From Streptomyces sp. MJM8645 (GTDB lineage Bacteria; Actinomycetota; Actinomycetes; Streptomycetales; Streptomycetaceae), in contig NZ_LJJF01000001.1 of NCBI RefSeq assembly GCF_001625365.1, forward strand, positions 5,512,501-5,576,500: DNA of 64,000 nucleotides, read 5' to 3'. Shown here piece after piece: positions 45,688 to 54,825 of this stretch. Each line of letters starts with the position of its first letter. Position 1 is the first letter of the stretch. Under the pieces are notes generated by a model. That model searched no databases. It worked only from the letters and a program-made list of their open reading frames with translations, and was not told the origin of the DNA. The translations under genes and the position numbers were made by a program.

Positions 45688-46530
45688 TCAGGTGCCGGCG
45701 AGGGGGAGGGAGGCGGCGACCACCTGACCCAGTGCCACCGCCCGCTCCAGCGCCTGGCGGAGCAGGTCCTCGCGCGGCTGGCGGCCCACCATCCCGGCCG
45801 GGACGGCGTACATGGTGACCTCGGAGAGCTGACTCGCGGCCATCCGCCAGGCGTCGGTGACCTGGAGCGGCTGGTGCGCCTGCCACCAGCCGGTGCTGCC
45901 GCCGGCGGCAGCGGGCTGCAGGATCGCGTGCAGCTTGCCCATCGCCACCAGGACCGACCAGCCGCCCAGTTGGTCCGGGGTCTCGTCGAGGTCGGTGATG
46001 GCCTGGAAGCCGGCGTCCTGGAGCAGGTCGAGGAACTCGTCCTCGCCCGAGGTGCTGCCGGGGCGCCCGACCGGGCCGGTCGGTTCGACGACCAGCGAGG
46101 CGTGTCCGACCTTGCCGTGCAGCACCAGCCCGCAGGTGATGCCGAGGATGGCGGCCTGGCCCGGCGCGCTGGGCTGGGCGGTGGGGGCGGTCGCCGGGGT
46201 CGGCGCGGGAATGGGCACCAGCGGGTGCGCGGGCGCGGCCGGGGCGCCGGTCTGGGCCTGGCTGATGCTGCGGACGGCGCCGACCAACTGCTCCTCGGCC
46301 ACCGGCACCACCTGGGACGGGATGCAGCGGGCGTGCGCGAAGGCGAGTACGGCGGTCTCCTCGCCGACGAACAGGACGGTGCTGGTGGGCTCCGCGTGGG
46401 TGTCGCCGGAGGTGCGGCAGGAGGTGCATTCGTAGCTGTCGGGTGCGCGGTCGCCGCCGAGGAGGCGGTCCGCCTCGTCGTCGCCGATCTCGGACCGGAC
46501 CTCGTCGCTGACGTCGAGCATGCGCGGCAC
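45688..46530 (-). CDS. Conserved hypothetical protein
   Basis: 280 residues from GTG 46530, supported by AGGAG 5 bases upstream. Near residue 30 is YECTSCRTSGDTHAEPTSTV, a Cys pair that could bind metal only with partners. A central Ala/Pro linker separates it from a C-terminal domain (SEDEFLDLL-like region, WSVLVAMGKLHAIL, and a closing helix RQALERAVALGQVVAASLPL). No function is known. Confidence 0.75.
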   Translation of the reverse strand: MPRMLDVSDEVRSEIGDDEADRLLGGDRAPDSYECTSCRTSGDTHAEPTSTVLFVGEETAVLAFAHARCIPSQVVPVAEEQLVGAVRSISQAQTGAPAAPAHPLVPIPAPTPATAPTAQPSAPGQAAILGITCGLVLHGKVGHASLVVEPTGPVGRPGSTSGEDEFLDLLQDAGFQAITDLDETPDQLGGWSVLVAMGKLHAILQPAAAGGSTGWWQAHQPLQVTDAWRMAASQLSEVTMYAVPAGMVGRQPREDLLRQALERAVALGQVVAASLPLAGT

Positions 46531-47125
46531 AGGTTCTCCTCTGGTGGGTGCGGTTGGCGGTCGGGGGCGGATACGGGGAGGTCGCCATGACCAACGGGCC
46601 CTTGTGTCAGGCGTCACGGGTGGTCGACGAGGCTGACGGGAATTGCCTCTGATCCGACCGCGCCGCGTGTTCTCGTGGTCGCAATGTGTCGATGTCGGTG
46701 GCAGGCCTGCCGGAATGAAACCGTGAGGTGAGTCACGCCACCGTGATGTTTGATCTACGAATCGACGGCTAAAACGGGCATTTCGGGCAGGATTGTGCGG
46801 GTACTACCGCCGGTAACCCTTGGCTGAGCTGGGCAGACCGGTGGAGTTTTGGTTTCCCCGCCGACCGGCTCGTAGCTTCATTGGCGGCGCAACGAGCGCC
46901 ACCCGGGTTCACCCCCGACGCACCGCCCCTCCGGCTCCCCGCCGGATGCGGCAGGTGCCCGCCGACGCGATCGCTCGAAAAGGTCGCCGGTGAGCGGCTG
47001 GGTGGCCGGGGCGGCAAGCGGCACGTCCGACACGTGCACGGTCGCCCGACGGACGCGGCAAGTGAACGCGGCCCTCTCCAGGGCCTGGTTCCGCATGCCC
47101 GCCCGGGGCTTTCGAGAGGAACCCC
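46531..47125. other. 595-bp divergent intergenic region and rpfA leader
   Basis: No gene is recognised. An AT-richer patch near 46735-46790 (TGATGTTTGATCTACGAATC) is a likely promoter zone, with a Crp-like site at 46723. The following 300 bases are GC-rich with several possible hairpins and may be a structured 5' leader. The canonical c-di-AMP riboswitch motifs known upstream of other Streptomyces rpfA genes were not found. Confidence 0.55.
46723..46736. promoter_or_regulatory. Crp-type binding site upstream of rpfA
   Basis: GTGAGGTGAGTCAC is an exact GTGA-N6-TCAC match, extended by one base pair each side. It lies about 390 bp before the rpf start. Crp control of rpfA is established in mycobacteria and Streptomyces; its use here is inference. 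Confidence 0.6.
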
Positions 47126-47947
47126 ATGACCTTCCGTCACGAGACCGCCGCTGCCACCACCTCCACGGCCACCAAGCGCAACCGCGTCCGGATGGCTGTC
47201 GTGGCGGGCGCCGCTGTCGCGGCCCTGCCGGTGGCCGGCCTCGTCACGGCCACCTCGGCCTCCGCCGCCTCCGTCTCCACCTGGGACTCCGTCGCCCAGT
47301 GCGAGAGCGGCGGCAACTGGGCCATCAACACCGGCAACGGTTTCTACGGCGGACTGCAGTTCACCTCCAGCACCTGGGCCGCCTTCGGCGGCACCGCCTA
47401 CGCCTCGCAGGCCAACCAGGCCACCAAGGCGCAGCAGATCGCCGTCGCCGAGAAGGTCCTCGCCTCGCAGGGCCCGGGCGCCTGGCCCGTGTGCTCCGTC
47501 AAGGCCGGCCTGACCAAGGGCGGCACCCCGGCCGCCGTCGACACCTCGGCCGGCTCGACCACCGGCTCGGCTGCCGGTTCGACCGCCGCCAAGCCGACTG
47601 CCCCGGCCGCCAAGCCGGCGCAGACCCAGGCTCCGAAGGCCGCCGCTGCGCCGAAGGCCGATGCCGCGCCGAAGGCCGCTGCCCCGAAGGCCGCCGCTGC
47701 GCCGAAGGCTGACGTCGCGCCGAAGGCCGCGCCGAAGAACGACGCCGCCAAGGGCGCCAAGGGCTGGACCGGCTCGAACGACGCCAAGCCGGCCAAGGGC
47801 GACAGCTACACCGTCAAGTCCGGTGACACCCTGAGCTCGATCGCCGCCGCGCAGGGCCTGGACTGGCACGACCTGTACAAGAACAACGCCAAGGTCATCG
47901 GTGGCAACCCCGACCTGATCCTCCCGGGCCAGACCCTGAGCGTCTGA
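47126..47947 (+). CDS. rpfA: Resuscitation-promoting factor with LysM domain
   Basis: 273 residues from ATG 47126 with GAGAGGAA upstream. A signal peptide ends near residue 50 (AGLVTATSASAA). The Rpf transglycosylase domain follows: STWDSVAQCESGGNWAINTG with catalytic Glu in CESGG, GFYGGLQF, and the partner Cys in PVCSVKAG. A Pro/Ala/Lys linker (about 130-220) precedes a LysM domain (YTVKSGDTLSSIAAAQGL) that ends the protein. It is secreted and cleaves peptidoglycan during spore germination and growth. Confidence 0.95.
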   Translation: MTFRHETAAATTSTATKRNRVRMAVVAGAAVAALPVAGLVTATSASAASVSTWDSVAQCESGGNWAINTGNGFYGGLQFTSSTWAAFGGTAYASQANQATKAQQIAVAEKVLASQGPGAWPVCSVKAGLTKGGTPAAVDTSAGSTTGSAAGSTAAKPTAPAAKPAQTQAPKAAAAPKADAAPKAAAPKAAAAPKADVAPKAAPKNDAAKGAKGWTGSNDAKPAKGDSYTVKSGDTLSSIAAAQGLDWHDLYKNNAKVIGGNPDLILPGQTLSV

Positions 47948-48000
47948 GCACCTGGGCCTCTGAGCGTCTGGGCCTCTGAGCAACTGAGTGTCTGAGCGTT
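47943..48000. repeat. 16-bp repeats beginning at the rpfA stop
   Basis: Units TCTGAGCACCTGGGCC (47943, containing the stop TGA), TCTGAGCGTCTGGGCC (47959), TCTGAGCAACTGAGTG (47975) and a fourth partial from 47991. Confidence 0.92.
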
Positions 48001-48103
48001 TGACACCGGCTCTCCGGGGTCTGCCGCCTGATGTCGGCTGTCCGACGTCCCCGGCCTGAGGTCGGTTCAGCGGGCCTCCCGGCCCCGGCGGTGTGCTGAC
48101 ACC

Positions 48104-48138
48104 ACGGCCGCTTCTCCGCTGCGCGGGGGAGCGGCCGT
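48104..48138 (+). terminator. Terminator after rpfA
   Basis: ACGGCCGCTTCTCCG pairs with CGGGGGAGCGGCCGT with G-T wobble around a short loop. Confidence 0.8.
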
Positions 48139-48243
48139 TGGCGTTTCCGGTGCTTCCGGTGTTCCCGGCGTTTCTGGTGTGTTCGGCGCGTTCGGAGTGT
48201 CGTTGGGGAGGGCCGTGAGGCGACCGGCCTAGGGTCGGCTGCT

Positions 48244-48738
48244 GTGCTGCCTCCGTGTGACGAGCGTATGTGCCGGGTCGTGCTTCGACTGGGCGTCGCC
48301 GTGGTGCTGCTGGCGGGGGCGGCGGCGATCCCCTGGGAGCGGGCCGGTGCGGCGGCCCGGGTCGCGGACGTCGTGTGGGACGGCCTCGCCGAGTGCGAGA
48401 GCGGCGGCGACTGGCAGGCCGACACCGGCAACGGCTACTACGGCGGCCTGCAGATCTGGCCGCCCACCTGGGAGGTCGCTGGCGGCTTGCGCTTCGCCGA
48501 CCGGCCGGACCACGCGAGCCGCCGGGAGCAGACGACCGTCGGCGAGGAGATCCTCCGACGGCAGGGCTGGGAGGCGTGGCCGGACTGCGCGCGGGAGCTG
48601 GGGCTGATCGGCGGATCGCCGACTCCCGGTGGCGGTCCGACCTCCGGCGGCAGCCCGACCCCCGGTGGCAGCCCGACCTCCGGTAGCGGTCCGGGCTCCG
48701 GAGGTGGCCCGGGCTCCCGAGGCCGGCCGGATTCCTGA
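48244..48738 (+). CDS. Second, short resuscitation-promoting-factor-like protein
   Basis: 164 residues from GTG 48244 (AGGG upstream); ATG 48268 is an alternative. A short signal segment (VLRLGVAVVLLAGAAAI) precedes the Rpf core: VVWDGLAECESGGDWQADTG with catalytic Glu, YYGGLQIWPPTWEV, and the disulphide partner in WPDCARELGLIGG. No LysM; the C-terminal 45 residues are Gly/Pro/Ser repeats (GSPTPGG). It follows rpfA and likely has overlapping muralytic activity. Confidence 0.9.
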   Translation: MLPPCDERMCRVVLRLGVAVVLLAGAAAIPWERAGAAARVADVVWDGLAECESGGDWQADTGNGYYGGLQIWPPTWEVAGGLRFADRPDHASRREQTTVGEEILRRQGWEAWPDCARELGLIGGSPTPGGGPTSGGSPTPGGSPTSGSGPGSGGGPGSRGRPDS

Positions 48739-48781
48739 GGCCGGCCGGGCTTCGGCCGTGGCGGTGCGGGAGGATGGTGGG

Positions 48782-49525
48782 GTGATCCAGGGCGAACTGT
48801 TCGGTGACCTGCCCGGTGCCGTCCCGGGCGGCCGGTCGGGGTCCGCTGCCGCGCGCGGGCGCGCCGAGCCCGCCCCCGGTGCCGTCCTCCTCCCCGGCTG
48901 GCTGGACGCCGATGCCCAACTGCGCCTGGTCGCCGCCTGTCGGGAGTGGGCCCGCCCACCGGCCGGCCTGCACGCCGTGCGGATGCCCACCGGCGGGATG
49001 ATGTCCGTACGAATGGTCAGCCTCGGATGGCACTGGTATCCGTACGGTTATCGGAAGGACGCGGAGGACGGCACGCCCGTCAAGCCGTTCCCGCCCGAAC
49101 TCGACCGCCTCGCCCGCCGGGCCGTCGCCGACGCCTACGGGACGGACGCCCGGCAGATCGCCGGCGCCGCGTCGTACGAACCCGACATCGCGATCGTCAA
49201 CCACTACCCGCACGGCGCGAAGATGGGCCTCCACCAGGACCGCGACGAGCGGACCGACGCGCCGGTGGTCTCACTCTCGCTCGGCGACGCCTGTGTGTTC
49301 CGGCTCGGGAACACCGAGACCCGGACCCGCCCGTGGACCGACCTGGAACTGCGCAGCGGCGACCTGCTGGTGTTCGGCGGCCCGGCCCGGTTCGCGTACC
49401 ACGGTGTGGTGCGCACGCTGCCCGGCACGGCGGATCCGGCGCTGGGTCTGGTCGGCCGGCTCAACATCACCGTGCGGCAGTCGGGGCTGGCGGCGGGGGA
49501 GGCGGGGGAGGCGGGGGAGGCCTGA
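48782..49525 (+). CDS. alkB: AlkB-like 2-oxoglutarate/Fe(II) dioxygenase
   Basis: 247 residues from GTG 48782 with GGGAGG upstream. AlkB signatures: AIVNHYPHGAKMGLHQDRDE with the iron-binding H-x-D near residue 153, GDLLVFGGPARFAYHGV with the second His near 205, and GRLNITVRQ with the 2-oxoglutarate Arg. It should repair N1-methyladenine/N3-methylcytosine damage. The C-terminus ends in AGEAGEAGEA from a 9-bp DNA repeat (49492-49518). Confidence 0.93.
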   Translation: MIQGELFGDLPGAVPGGRSGSAAARGRAEPAPGAVLLPGWLDADAQLRLVAACREWARPPAGLHAVRMPTGGMMSVRMVSLGWHWYPYGYRKDAEDGTPVKPFPPELDRLARRAVADAYGTDARQIAGAASYEPDIAIVNHYPHGAKMGLHQDRDERTDAPVVSLSLGDACVFRLGNTETRTRPWTDLELRSGDLLVFGGPARFAYHGVVRTLPGTADPALGLVGRLNITVRQSGLAAGEAGEAGEA

Positions 49526-49745
49526 GTCCGGGTGGGCGTTCGTCCGTCCGCCTGGTGACCGCTCTTCCGCTCTTCCCCTCCTGCTCGCTTACTCGTTCGA
49601 GTGAATCGGCTCCTTCGGCCCGGTGAGCGGGAATGACCCCGGTCGCCGGAGAATTCCAGTGGGTTGGAGAATTCGATCAGGACGGGCGCCGGAGCCGGGC
49701 GGAAGACCTCCGCCGGGGCCGTGGGCCTGGAGAGGAAGCGCACGC

Positions 49746-50612
49746 ATGGGTACCCCCGTCGACGACCTTGTCGACCTGCTCGACCTGGAGCAGATCGAAC
49801 TGAACATCTTCCGCGGGCGCAGCCCCGAGGAGGCGCTGCAGCGGACGTTCGGCGGCCAGGTCGCCGGGCAGGCGCTGGTCGCGGCCGGGCGCACGGTGGA
49901 CGGCGACCGCCCGGTCCACTCGCTGCACGCCTACTTCCTGCGCCCCGGGGTGCCCGGCGTGCCGATCGTCTACCAGGTCGACCGGATCCGCGACGGCCGT
50001 TCCTTCACCACGCGCCGGGTGCTCGCCATCCAGGGCGGCCGGTCGATCTTCGCCCTCACCGCCGACTTCCACCGCCCCGAAGAGGGCGGCATCGAGCACC
50101 AGCACCCCATACCGGACGTCCCCGCGCCCGAGGACCTGCCCAGCGCGCTGGAGGAGGTCGGTTCCCGGCTCGGCGAACTCCCCCCGTTCATCAGCCGCCG
50201 CCAGCCCTTCGACATCCGCTACGTCGACCGGCTGCGCTGGACGAAGGAGGAGCTGGCCGGGGTCGAGGCGCGCAGCGGAGTCTGGCTGCGGACGGACGGC
50301 CCGCTGCCGGACGACCCGCTGATCCACGTCTGTGCCCTCACCTACGCCAGCGACATGACGCTGCTCGACGCCGTCCGCGCCCCCGTCGAGCCGCTCTGGG
50401 GCACCCGGCACTTCGACATGGCCTCGCTCGACCACGCGATGTGGTTCCACCGCCCGTTCCGTACGGACGACTGGCTGCTGTACCAGCAGGAGTCCCCGAT
50501 CGCCCACGGCGGGCGCGGCCTCGCGCGCGGGCAGATCTTCGACCGGAGCGGGCGGCTGGTGGTGTCGGTGGTGCAGGAGGGGCTGTTCCGGCCGTTGGGC
50601 GCCGGCAGCTGA
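49746..50612 (+). CDS. tesB: Acyl-CoA thioesterase II (TesB-like)
   Basis: 288 residues from ATG 49746 with AGAGGAAG upstream. Double hot-dog fold: IFRGRSPEEALQRTFGGQVA, GQALVAAGRTV, HSLHAYFLRPGVPGVP, SFTTRRVLAIQGGRSIF in the first half; LTYASDMTLLDAVRAP, SLDHAMWFHRPFRTDDWLLY and GLARGQIFDRSGRLVVSVVQ in the second. It hydrolyses medium- and long-chain acyl-CoAs. An 8-bp GTGGGCGA repeat starts just after the stop. Confidence 0.95.
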   Translation: MGTPVDDLVDLLDLEQIELNIFRGRSPEEALQRTFGGQVAGQALVAAGRTVDGDRPVHSLHAYFLRPGVPGVPIVYQVDRIRDGRSFTTRRVLAIQGGRSIFALTADFHRPEEGGIEHQHPIPDVPAPEDLPSALEEVGSRLGELPPFISRRQPFDIRYVDRLRWTKEELAGVEARSGVWLRTDGPLPDDPLIHVCALTYASDMTLLDAVRAPVEPLWGTRHFDMASLDHAMWFHRPFRTDDWLLYQQESPIAHGGRGLARGQIFDRSGRLVVSVVQEGLFRPLGAGS

Positions 50613-50874
50613 CGGGGTGGGCGAGTGGGCGAGTGGGCGCGTCGGGTGCTGGGTGCCGGCGGCCGGGTGTCGGCCGAGCGGGCCGGCCTTCGTCCCGGCG
50701 GGCGTCGTGTCCGTGGTGTTGCCGTCGTGACGCCGTGTTGCCGTCCTGTGGCCGCCCTGTGGCGGTTCCGGCAGGCGGGAATGATCCGTCCGGGTGCGCG
50801 GCGTTGTGGTGGGTGACCGAGGTGGACGGCCCGAACAGCGGGCCGCCCGAGGACCGCAGTGGGAGGGTGTACCG

Positions 50875-51666
50875 ATGACGGCTACGGCCGCGGAGGACTG
50901 GAAGCGCTGGAGCGATGGCCGGGCGGCGTCGGTGAGCTCGCCACACGGCCAGCTCGCACTCACCGGCACGCACTGGTTGGAGCCCGGACCCGTCGAGATC
51001 GTCGGCCTGCCCGGGCACTGGTGGGCCGACGCCGAGGGCGTCCGGGTCCGGGCGACGGCCGCGGACGGCATCACCGTCGGCGGCGCCGACGGGCCGGTCG
51101 ACGGCGAGGCGCTGCTCCGTCCCGACACCGATCCGGCCGCCGACACCGCCACCCTCGGCGACGTCCTGCTCGTCCCGATCGAGCGCGAGGGCGAGCTCGC
51201 CCTGCGGGTCTTCGATCCGGCCGCGCCGCGCCGGACGGCCTTCGCGGGCATCTCCGCCTACCCGTACTCGCCGGAGTGGGCCGTCCCCGCCGTATTCACC
51301 CCGTTCGAGGAGGACGGCGCCCAGTCCGTGCTCGTCCCCAATGCGGACGGCAAGGAGCGTCCGCTCGCCGTCACCGGGCAGATCGCCTTCACCGTCGCCG
51401 GCGAGCACCGCGAGCTGACCGTCAGCCGCTCCGGCGACCGCCTCACCGGCGTCATCGCGGACGCGACCAGCGGCATCGGCACCTACCGCTTCCGCTTCAT
51501 CACCCTCCCCGCCCCGGACGCGGACGGCCGCACCGTCCTCGACCTCAACCGGGCCTACCTGCCGCCGTGCGCCTTCGCCGACCACTTCATCTGCCCGTTC
51601 CCGCTGCCGGGCAACCGGCTCGACTTCGCGGTGGAGGCAGGGGAGAAGCAGGTCCTGACCAGGTAG
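50875..51666 (+). CDS. DUF1684 family protein
   Basis: 263 residues from ATG 50875, with GGGAGGG upstream. Family features: WLEPGPVEIVGLPGHWWA, VLLVPIEREGELALRVFDP, and a C-terminal DLNRAYLPPCAFADHFICPF block containing conserved Cys, His and Asn. DUF1684 is a beta-rich family without assigned activity. It is followed 62 bp later by an MFS exporter, possibly one operon. Confidence 0.9.
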   Translation: MTATAAEDWKRWSDGRAASVSSPHGQLALTGTHWLEPGPVEIVGLPGHWWADAEGVRVRATAADGITVGGADGPVDGEALLRPDTDPAADTATLGDVLLVPIEREGELALRVFDPAAPRRTAFAGISAYPYSPEWAVPAVFTPFEEDGAQSVLVPNADGKERPLAVTGQIAFTVAGEHRELTVSRSGDRLTGVIADATSGIGTYRFRFITLPAPDADGRTVLDLNRAYLPPCAFADHFICPFPLPGNRLDFAVEAGEKQVLTR

Positions 51667-51728
51667 GACGGGCCGCTGTCCGGCCCCGGTGCGGGGAGCG
51701 GGGAGGCCGGGGCGGACCATGGAGGGTT

Positions 51729-53132
51729 GTGTCGACCAATCATCCTGCCAATCCCGCCCCGGCGTCCGATCCCGCCCCGACGCCTGCCCCTGCCTCGGCG
51801 CCTGCCCCTGTCCCGACGTCCGATGCCGCCCCTGCCGCTGCTCCGGCGGAGGAGCCGCCCTCCGACGTCTCCGCTCCGTCGGCCGGAACCGAGACCCTCC
51901 CCTGGTACCGGCGGGCCTTCGCCGACCTCAGCCCACTGCGCGACCACCCCGACTACCGCCGGGTCTGGTTCGGGCAGGCGGTCTCCTCCATAGGCCAGCA
52001 GATGACGGCCGTCGCCGTCTCCGTCCAGGTCTACGACGAGACCGGCTCCGCCTTCGCGACCGGCCTGGTCGGCCTCTTCTCCTTCTTCCCGATCGTCGCC
52101 TTCGGCCTGTACGGCGGCGCGATCGCCGACACCGTCGACCGGCGCAAGCTCGGCCTGATCGGTTCGGCCGGGCTCGCCGTCGTCTCCGCCGTCCTCGCCG
52201 TGCAGGCACTGGCGGGCCTCGGCCAGGTCGCCGTCCTCTACGCCGCCGTCGCCGCCCAGGCCGGCTTCTTCGCCCTCAGCTCGCCCGCCCGCTCCGCGAT
52301 GATCCCCCGGCTGGTCCCCAGCCACCAGCTCCCCGCGGCGAACGCGCTGAACACCGTCAGCATGAACCTCGGCCTCACCGTCGGACCCATGCTCGGCGGC
52401 GTCCTCATCGGCGCCTACGGCACCCAAGCCGCCTACCTGGTCGACACCGTCGCCTTCGCCGGCACCCTCTACGCGATGTGGCGCCTGCCCGCCATGCGCC
52501 CGCTCGGCGACCGCAAGGGCCGCGCCTCCGTCCTCGACGGCCTCCGCTTCCTGCGCGAGCAGCCCAACCTGCGCACCAGCTTCCTCGCCGACCTGGCCGC
52601 GATGATCTTCGGCATGCCGCGCGCCCTCTTCCCCGCCATCGCGGTCACCTTCTACGGCGGCGACGCCCGCACCGTCGGCCTCCTCGTCGCCGCCCCCGCC
52701 GTCGGCGCCCTCACCGGCGCCCTCTTCTCCGGCTGGGTCGGCCGCATCCACCGCCAGGGCGTCGCCGTCCTCGTCGCCGTCGCCGCCTGGGGCCTCGCCA
52801 TCGCAGCCTTCGGCGCGCTCCACAACCTCTGGCTCGGCCTCCTCCTGCTCGCGGTCGCCGGCTGCGCCGACACCGTCAGCATGATCTTCCGCAACACGAT
52901 GATGCAGGTCGCCGCCCCCGACGAGATGCGCGGACGCCTCCAGGGCATCTTCATCGTCGTCGTCGCCGGCGGCCCCCGCCTCGGCGACTTCGAGTCCGGC
53001 GCCGTCGCCGCCCTCACCAACCCCGCCACCTCCGTGATCACCGGCGGCCTCGCCTGCGTCGCCGCCGTCGTCCTCCTCGCCGCCCGCCGCCCCGCCTTCC
53101 TCACCTACGACGCCCGCCACCCCACCCCCTGA
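51729..53132 (+). CDS. MFS transporter of the EntS-like type
   Basis: 467 residues from GTG 51729; the GGAGGG site is very close (about 3 bases), so the true start is slightly uncertain. Residues 1-55 are Pro/Ala-rich. Twelve likely membrane helices follow, with the MFS motif GLYGGAIADTVDRRKLGLIG near residue 132 and TVGPMLGGVLIGAYG near 217. The best family match is the enterobactin-exporter-like group; substrate unknown. The stop lies in an 11-bp duplication (CCCCTGACCC twice). Confidence 0.9.
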   Translation: MSTNHPANPAPASDPAPTPAPASAPAPVPTSDAAPAAAPAEEPPSDVSAPSAGTETLPWYRRAFADLSPLRDHPDYRRVWFGQAVSSIGQQMTAVAVSVQVYDETGSAFATGLVGLFSFFPIVAFGLYGGAIADTVDRRKLGLIGSAGLAVVSAVLAVQALAGLGQVAVLYAAVAAQAGFFALSSPARSAMIPRLVPSHQLPAANALNTVSMNLGLTVGPMLGGVLIGAYGTQAAYLVDTVAFAGTLYAMWRLPAMRPLGDRKGRASVLDGLRFLREQPNLRTSFLADLAAMIFGMPRALFPAIAVTFYGGDARTVGLLVAAPAVGALTGALFSGWVGRIHRQGVAVLVAVAAWGLAIAAFGALHNLWLGLLLLAVAGCADTVSMIFRNTMMQVAAPDEMRGRLQGIFIVVVAGGPRLGDFESGAVAALTNPATSVITGGLACVAAVVLLAARRPAFLTYDARHPTP

Positions 53133-53278
53133 CCCGCCCCTGACCCACCCACCCTCAACCCGGCAGCGAGCACCCCTCCACGTGCTGTATTGTTTTCCAC
53201 GTCGCCGGGACAATCGGAGACAAGGTCGAGAAGCCCACAGCAGAGCCCCCCAGGCCCCGCTACTGGGCACCGAGACCG

Positions 53279-53352
<74 letters not shown>

Positions 53353-53369
53353 CTGTGAAGTCGGTTGTG

Positions 53370-53403
53370 AGAGCCGGTACTTGGGAAACCGAGTGCCGGC
53401 TCT
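53370..53403 (+). terminator. Terminator after tRNA-Pro
   Basis: A 15-bp stem (AGAGCCGGTACTTGG with CCGAGTGCCGGCTCT, one wobble) capped by a GAAA tetraloop and followed by a T-rich run. Confidence 0.9.
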
Positions 53404-53549
53404 TTCTGTTTTTGCGTCAGCTGGTGGTCGCACGGTGGTCGCCGGGCCACATCGGCCAGGGCGCGGACGGTTCTTCTGTTCGCGCCTGCTGGTATGCGGG
53501 CAGTTGCGGGCGCGGGCGCGGGCGCCAGGGGCCGCTGGGCGCGGCAGAC

Positions 53550-53758
53550 GGGGTGTCCGAGGACGGTGTGGTCGGCGTAGATGTTCGCGGTCGTCGACAG
53601 AGTGCGGTGGCGCAGGGTCTTGGAGATCACGGGCAGGGGCACGCCCGCGGCCAGGGCGAAACTGGCGGAGAGGTGGTGCAGGTCGTGCAGGGCGATCGCC
53701 TCGCCTTTGCGGATGCCGGTGCCGATCATGAGGTTGGCGAGGTCGGCGTAGAGAGGGT
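53550..53758 (-). pseudogene. Tyrosine-integrase remnant next to tRNA-Pro
   Basis: On the minus strand, the catalytic region of a pSAM2-type integrase is recognisable but internally deleted. LANLMIGTGIRKGEAIAL (first catalytic Arg) is fused directly to HDLHHLSASFALAAGVPL, skipping the central part of the domain. The expected HxxR box HDLRH now reads HDLHH. LRHRTLSTTANIYADHT keeps the second His and the Tyr nucleophile. It is non-functional and is a scar of an integrated element. Confidence 0.82.
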
Positions 53759-54163
53759 CGGAGCCCCCGCTCCGACCGGCCTCGACCGGCCCCAGCGTCG
53801 ACACCAGCAGTTCCACCGTGCGACGCTGCGGCCGCTCCCGGCGGCCCCGCTCCGGATGCCTGATGGACCTGGCGGCCAACCCGGCTACCTCGGCCGGCTC
53901 AGTGCAGCGGCCTGGCGAAACCCAGTAGAGGCTCACCGAATGCCCTCACTCGACCACCCCCGCAGCGCACTACCCCCGCTATTTCTACTTGCGGGTAACC
54001 CGTCAGGATCCTGCCGGAGAGATTCGGCCGGGTTCTGAGGACCGGGCGGGCGCGCAGGTTCTGTCCGTACAGGATCGGTACCACCCGCAGATGGGAAGCT
54101 TGGGCATGACATGGTGTGTGTGAAGTCATCAACCGCCACCATCCCTCAAGGAAGAGGTTCTGC
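53759..54163. other. 405-bp gap before the DUF5302 gene
   Basis: No gene seen. It contains an AT-richer patch near 53975-54005, and a GTTCTG-containing pair (GGTTCTGAGGAC near 54031 and GGTTCTGTCCGTACAGGAT near 54057), the second with an imperfect TCTGTccgtACAGGA palindrome. Probably the promoter region of the downstream gene. Confidence 0.4.
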
Positions 54164-54421
54164 ATGAGCAGCGACGTGGAGTCATCTGAGAACCCCAAGA
54201 GCGCCGAGAGTGCCGAGAGCCCGGAGGTCACGGGGGCTGCCGAGGCTCCCGCGCCCGCCGCCCAGGACGACGTCAAGGCCCGGTTCCTCGCCGCTCTGGA
54301 GCGCAAGCGCGGCGCCAAGTCCGATAGCGCGGCCGGCGGCCCGAATGGCGACTCGAAGATCCACGGCGCCCACGGCGCGGTGGGCGGCAAGCGCAACTTC
54401 CGCCGCAAGAGCGGTGGTTGA
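54164..54421 (+). CDS. DUF5302 family small basic protein
   Basis: 85 residues from ATG 54164, with AAGGAAGAGG upstream. A Ser/Glu/Ala-rich N-terminus is followed by the family core DDVKARFLAALERKRGAKSD and a C-terminal KIHGAHGAVGGKRNFRRKSG. DUF5302 is widespread in actinobacteria and often ends in FRRKSGG. The function is unknown; the basic tail suggests nucleic-acid contact, but this is inference. Confidence 0.9.
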   Translation: MSSDVESSENPKSAESAESPEVTGAAEAPAPAAQDDVKARFLAALERKRGAKSDSAAGGPNGDSKIHGAHGAVGGKRNFRRKSGG

Positions 54422-54825
54422 TCAGCCCGGTTGACGCCGGGGGCCGCCAGGCCTGGTCCTGACCGGGCGGCCGTAGCTGTACGCGACAGGCAAGGTCTTC
54501 GTTCGAGTGTGTCGGGTGCGGGGCCTTGCCTGCCGGGGATCGGCAGGGTGCCTGGAGAAGGCGGCGCCGGGTGCCGGCCTCGGAGCCCGTCCCGCCGAGC
54601 ACCGCCGCCCGTGACAGTGGGGCCGACTGAGCGTGACTCTGTCGGGGATCTTGGCCGCTGCCGTGTCAGCTCTGTGCACATGATGCAACCAGTCGACGAG
54701 CAGACGCAGTCAAACGACCTGTCCGTTCACTCCGAGGGGTTCGGCCACTGCTACACCACATCGCTGCGCTGCCGGCCACCACGGCGTCCGTGAACCTCAC
54801 CTCCCCACCTGGAGGGCGTCATGAC
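54422..54825. other. 404-bp stretch without a recognised gene
   Basis: Open frames here lack ribosome sites and recognisable sequence. It separates the DUF5302 gene from the second integrase remnant and may be decayed mobile-element DNA. Confidence 0.4.

Noticed and set aside
46780..47125. c-di-AMP (ydaO-type) riboswitch upstream of rpfA
   Set aside because: Known for other Streptomyces rpfA genes, but I could not find the conserved GGGGACC, GGGGTGAAT or CCGAACCCGTCAGC-type segments on the + strand. A covariance-model search would settle it.
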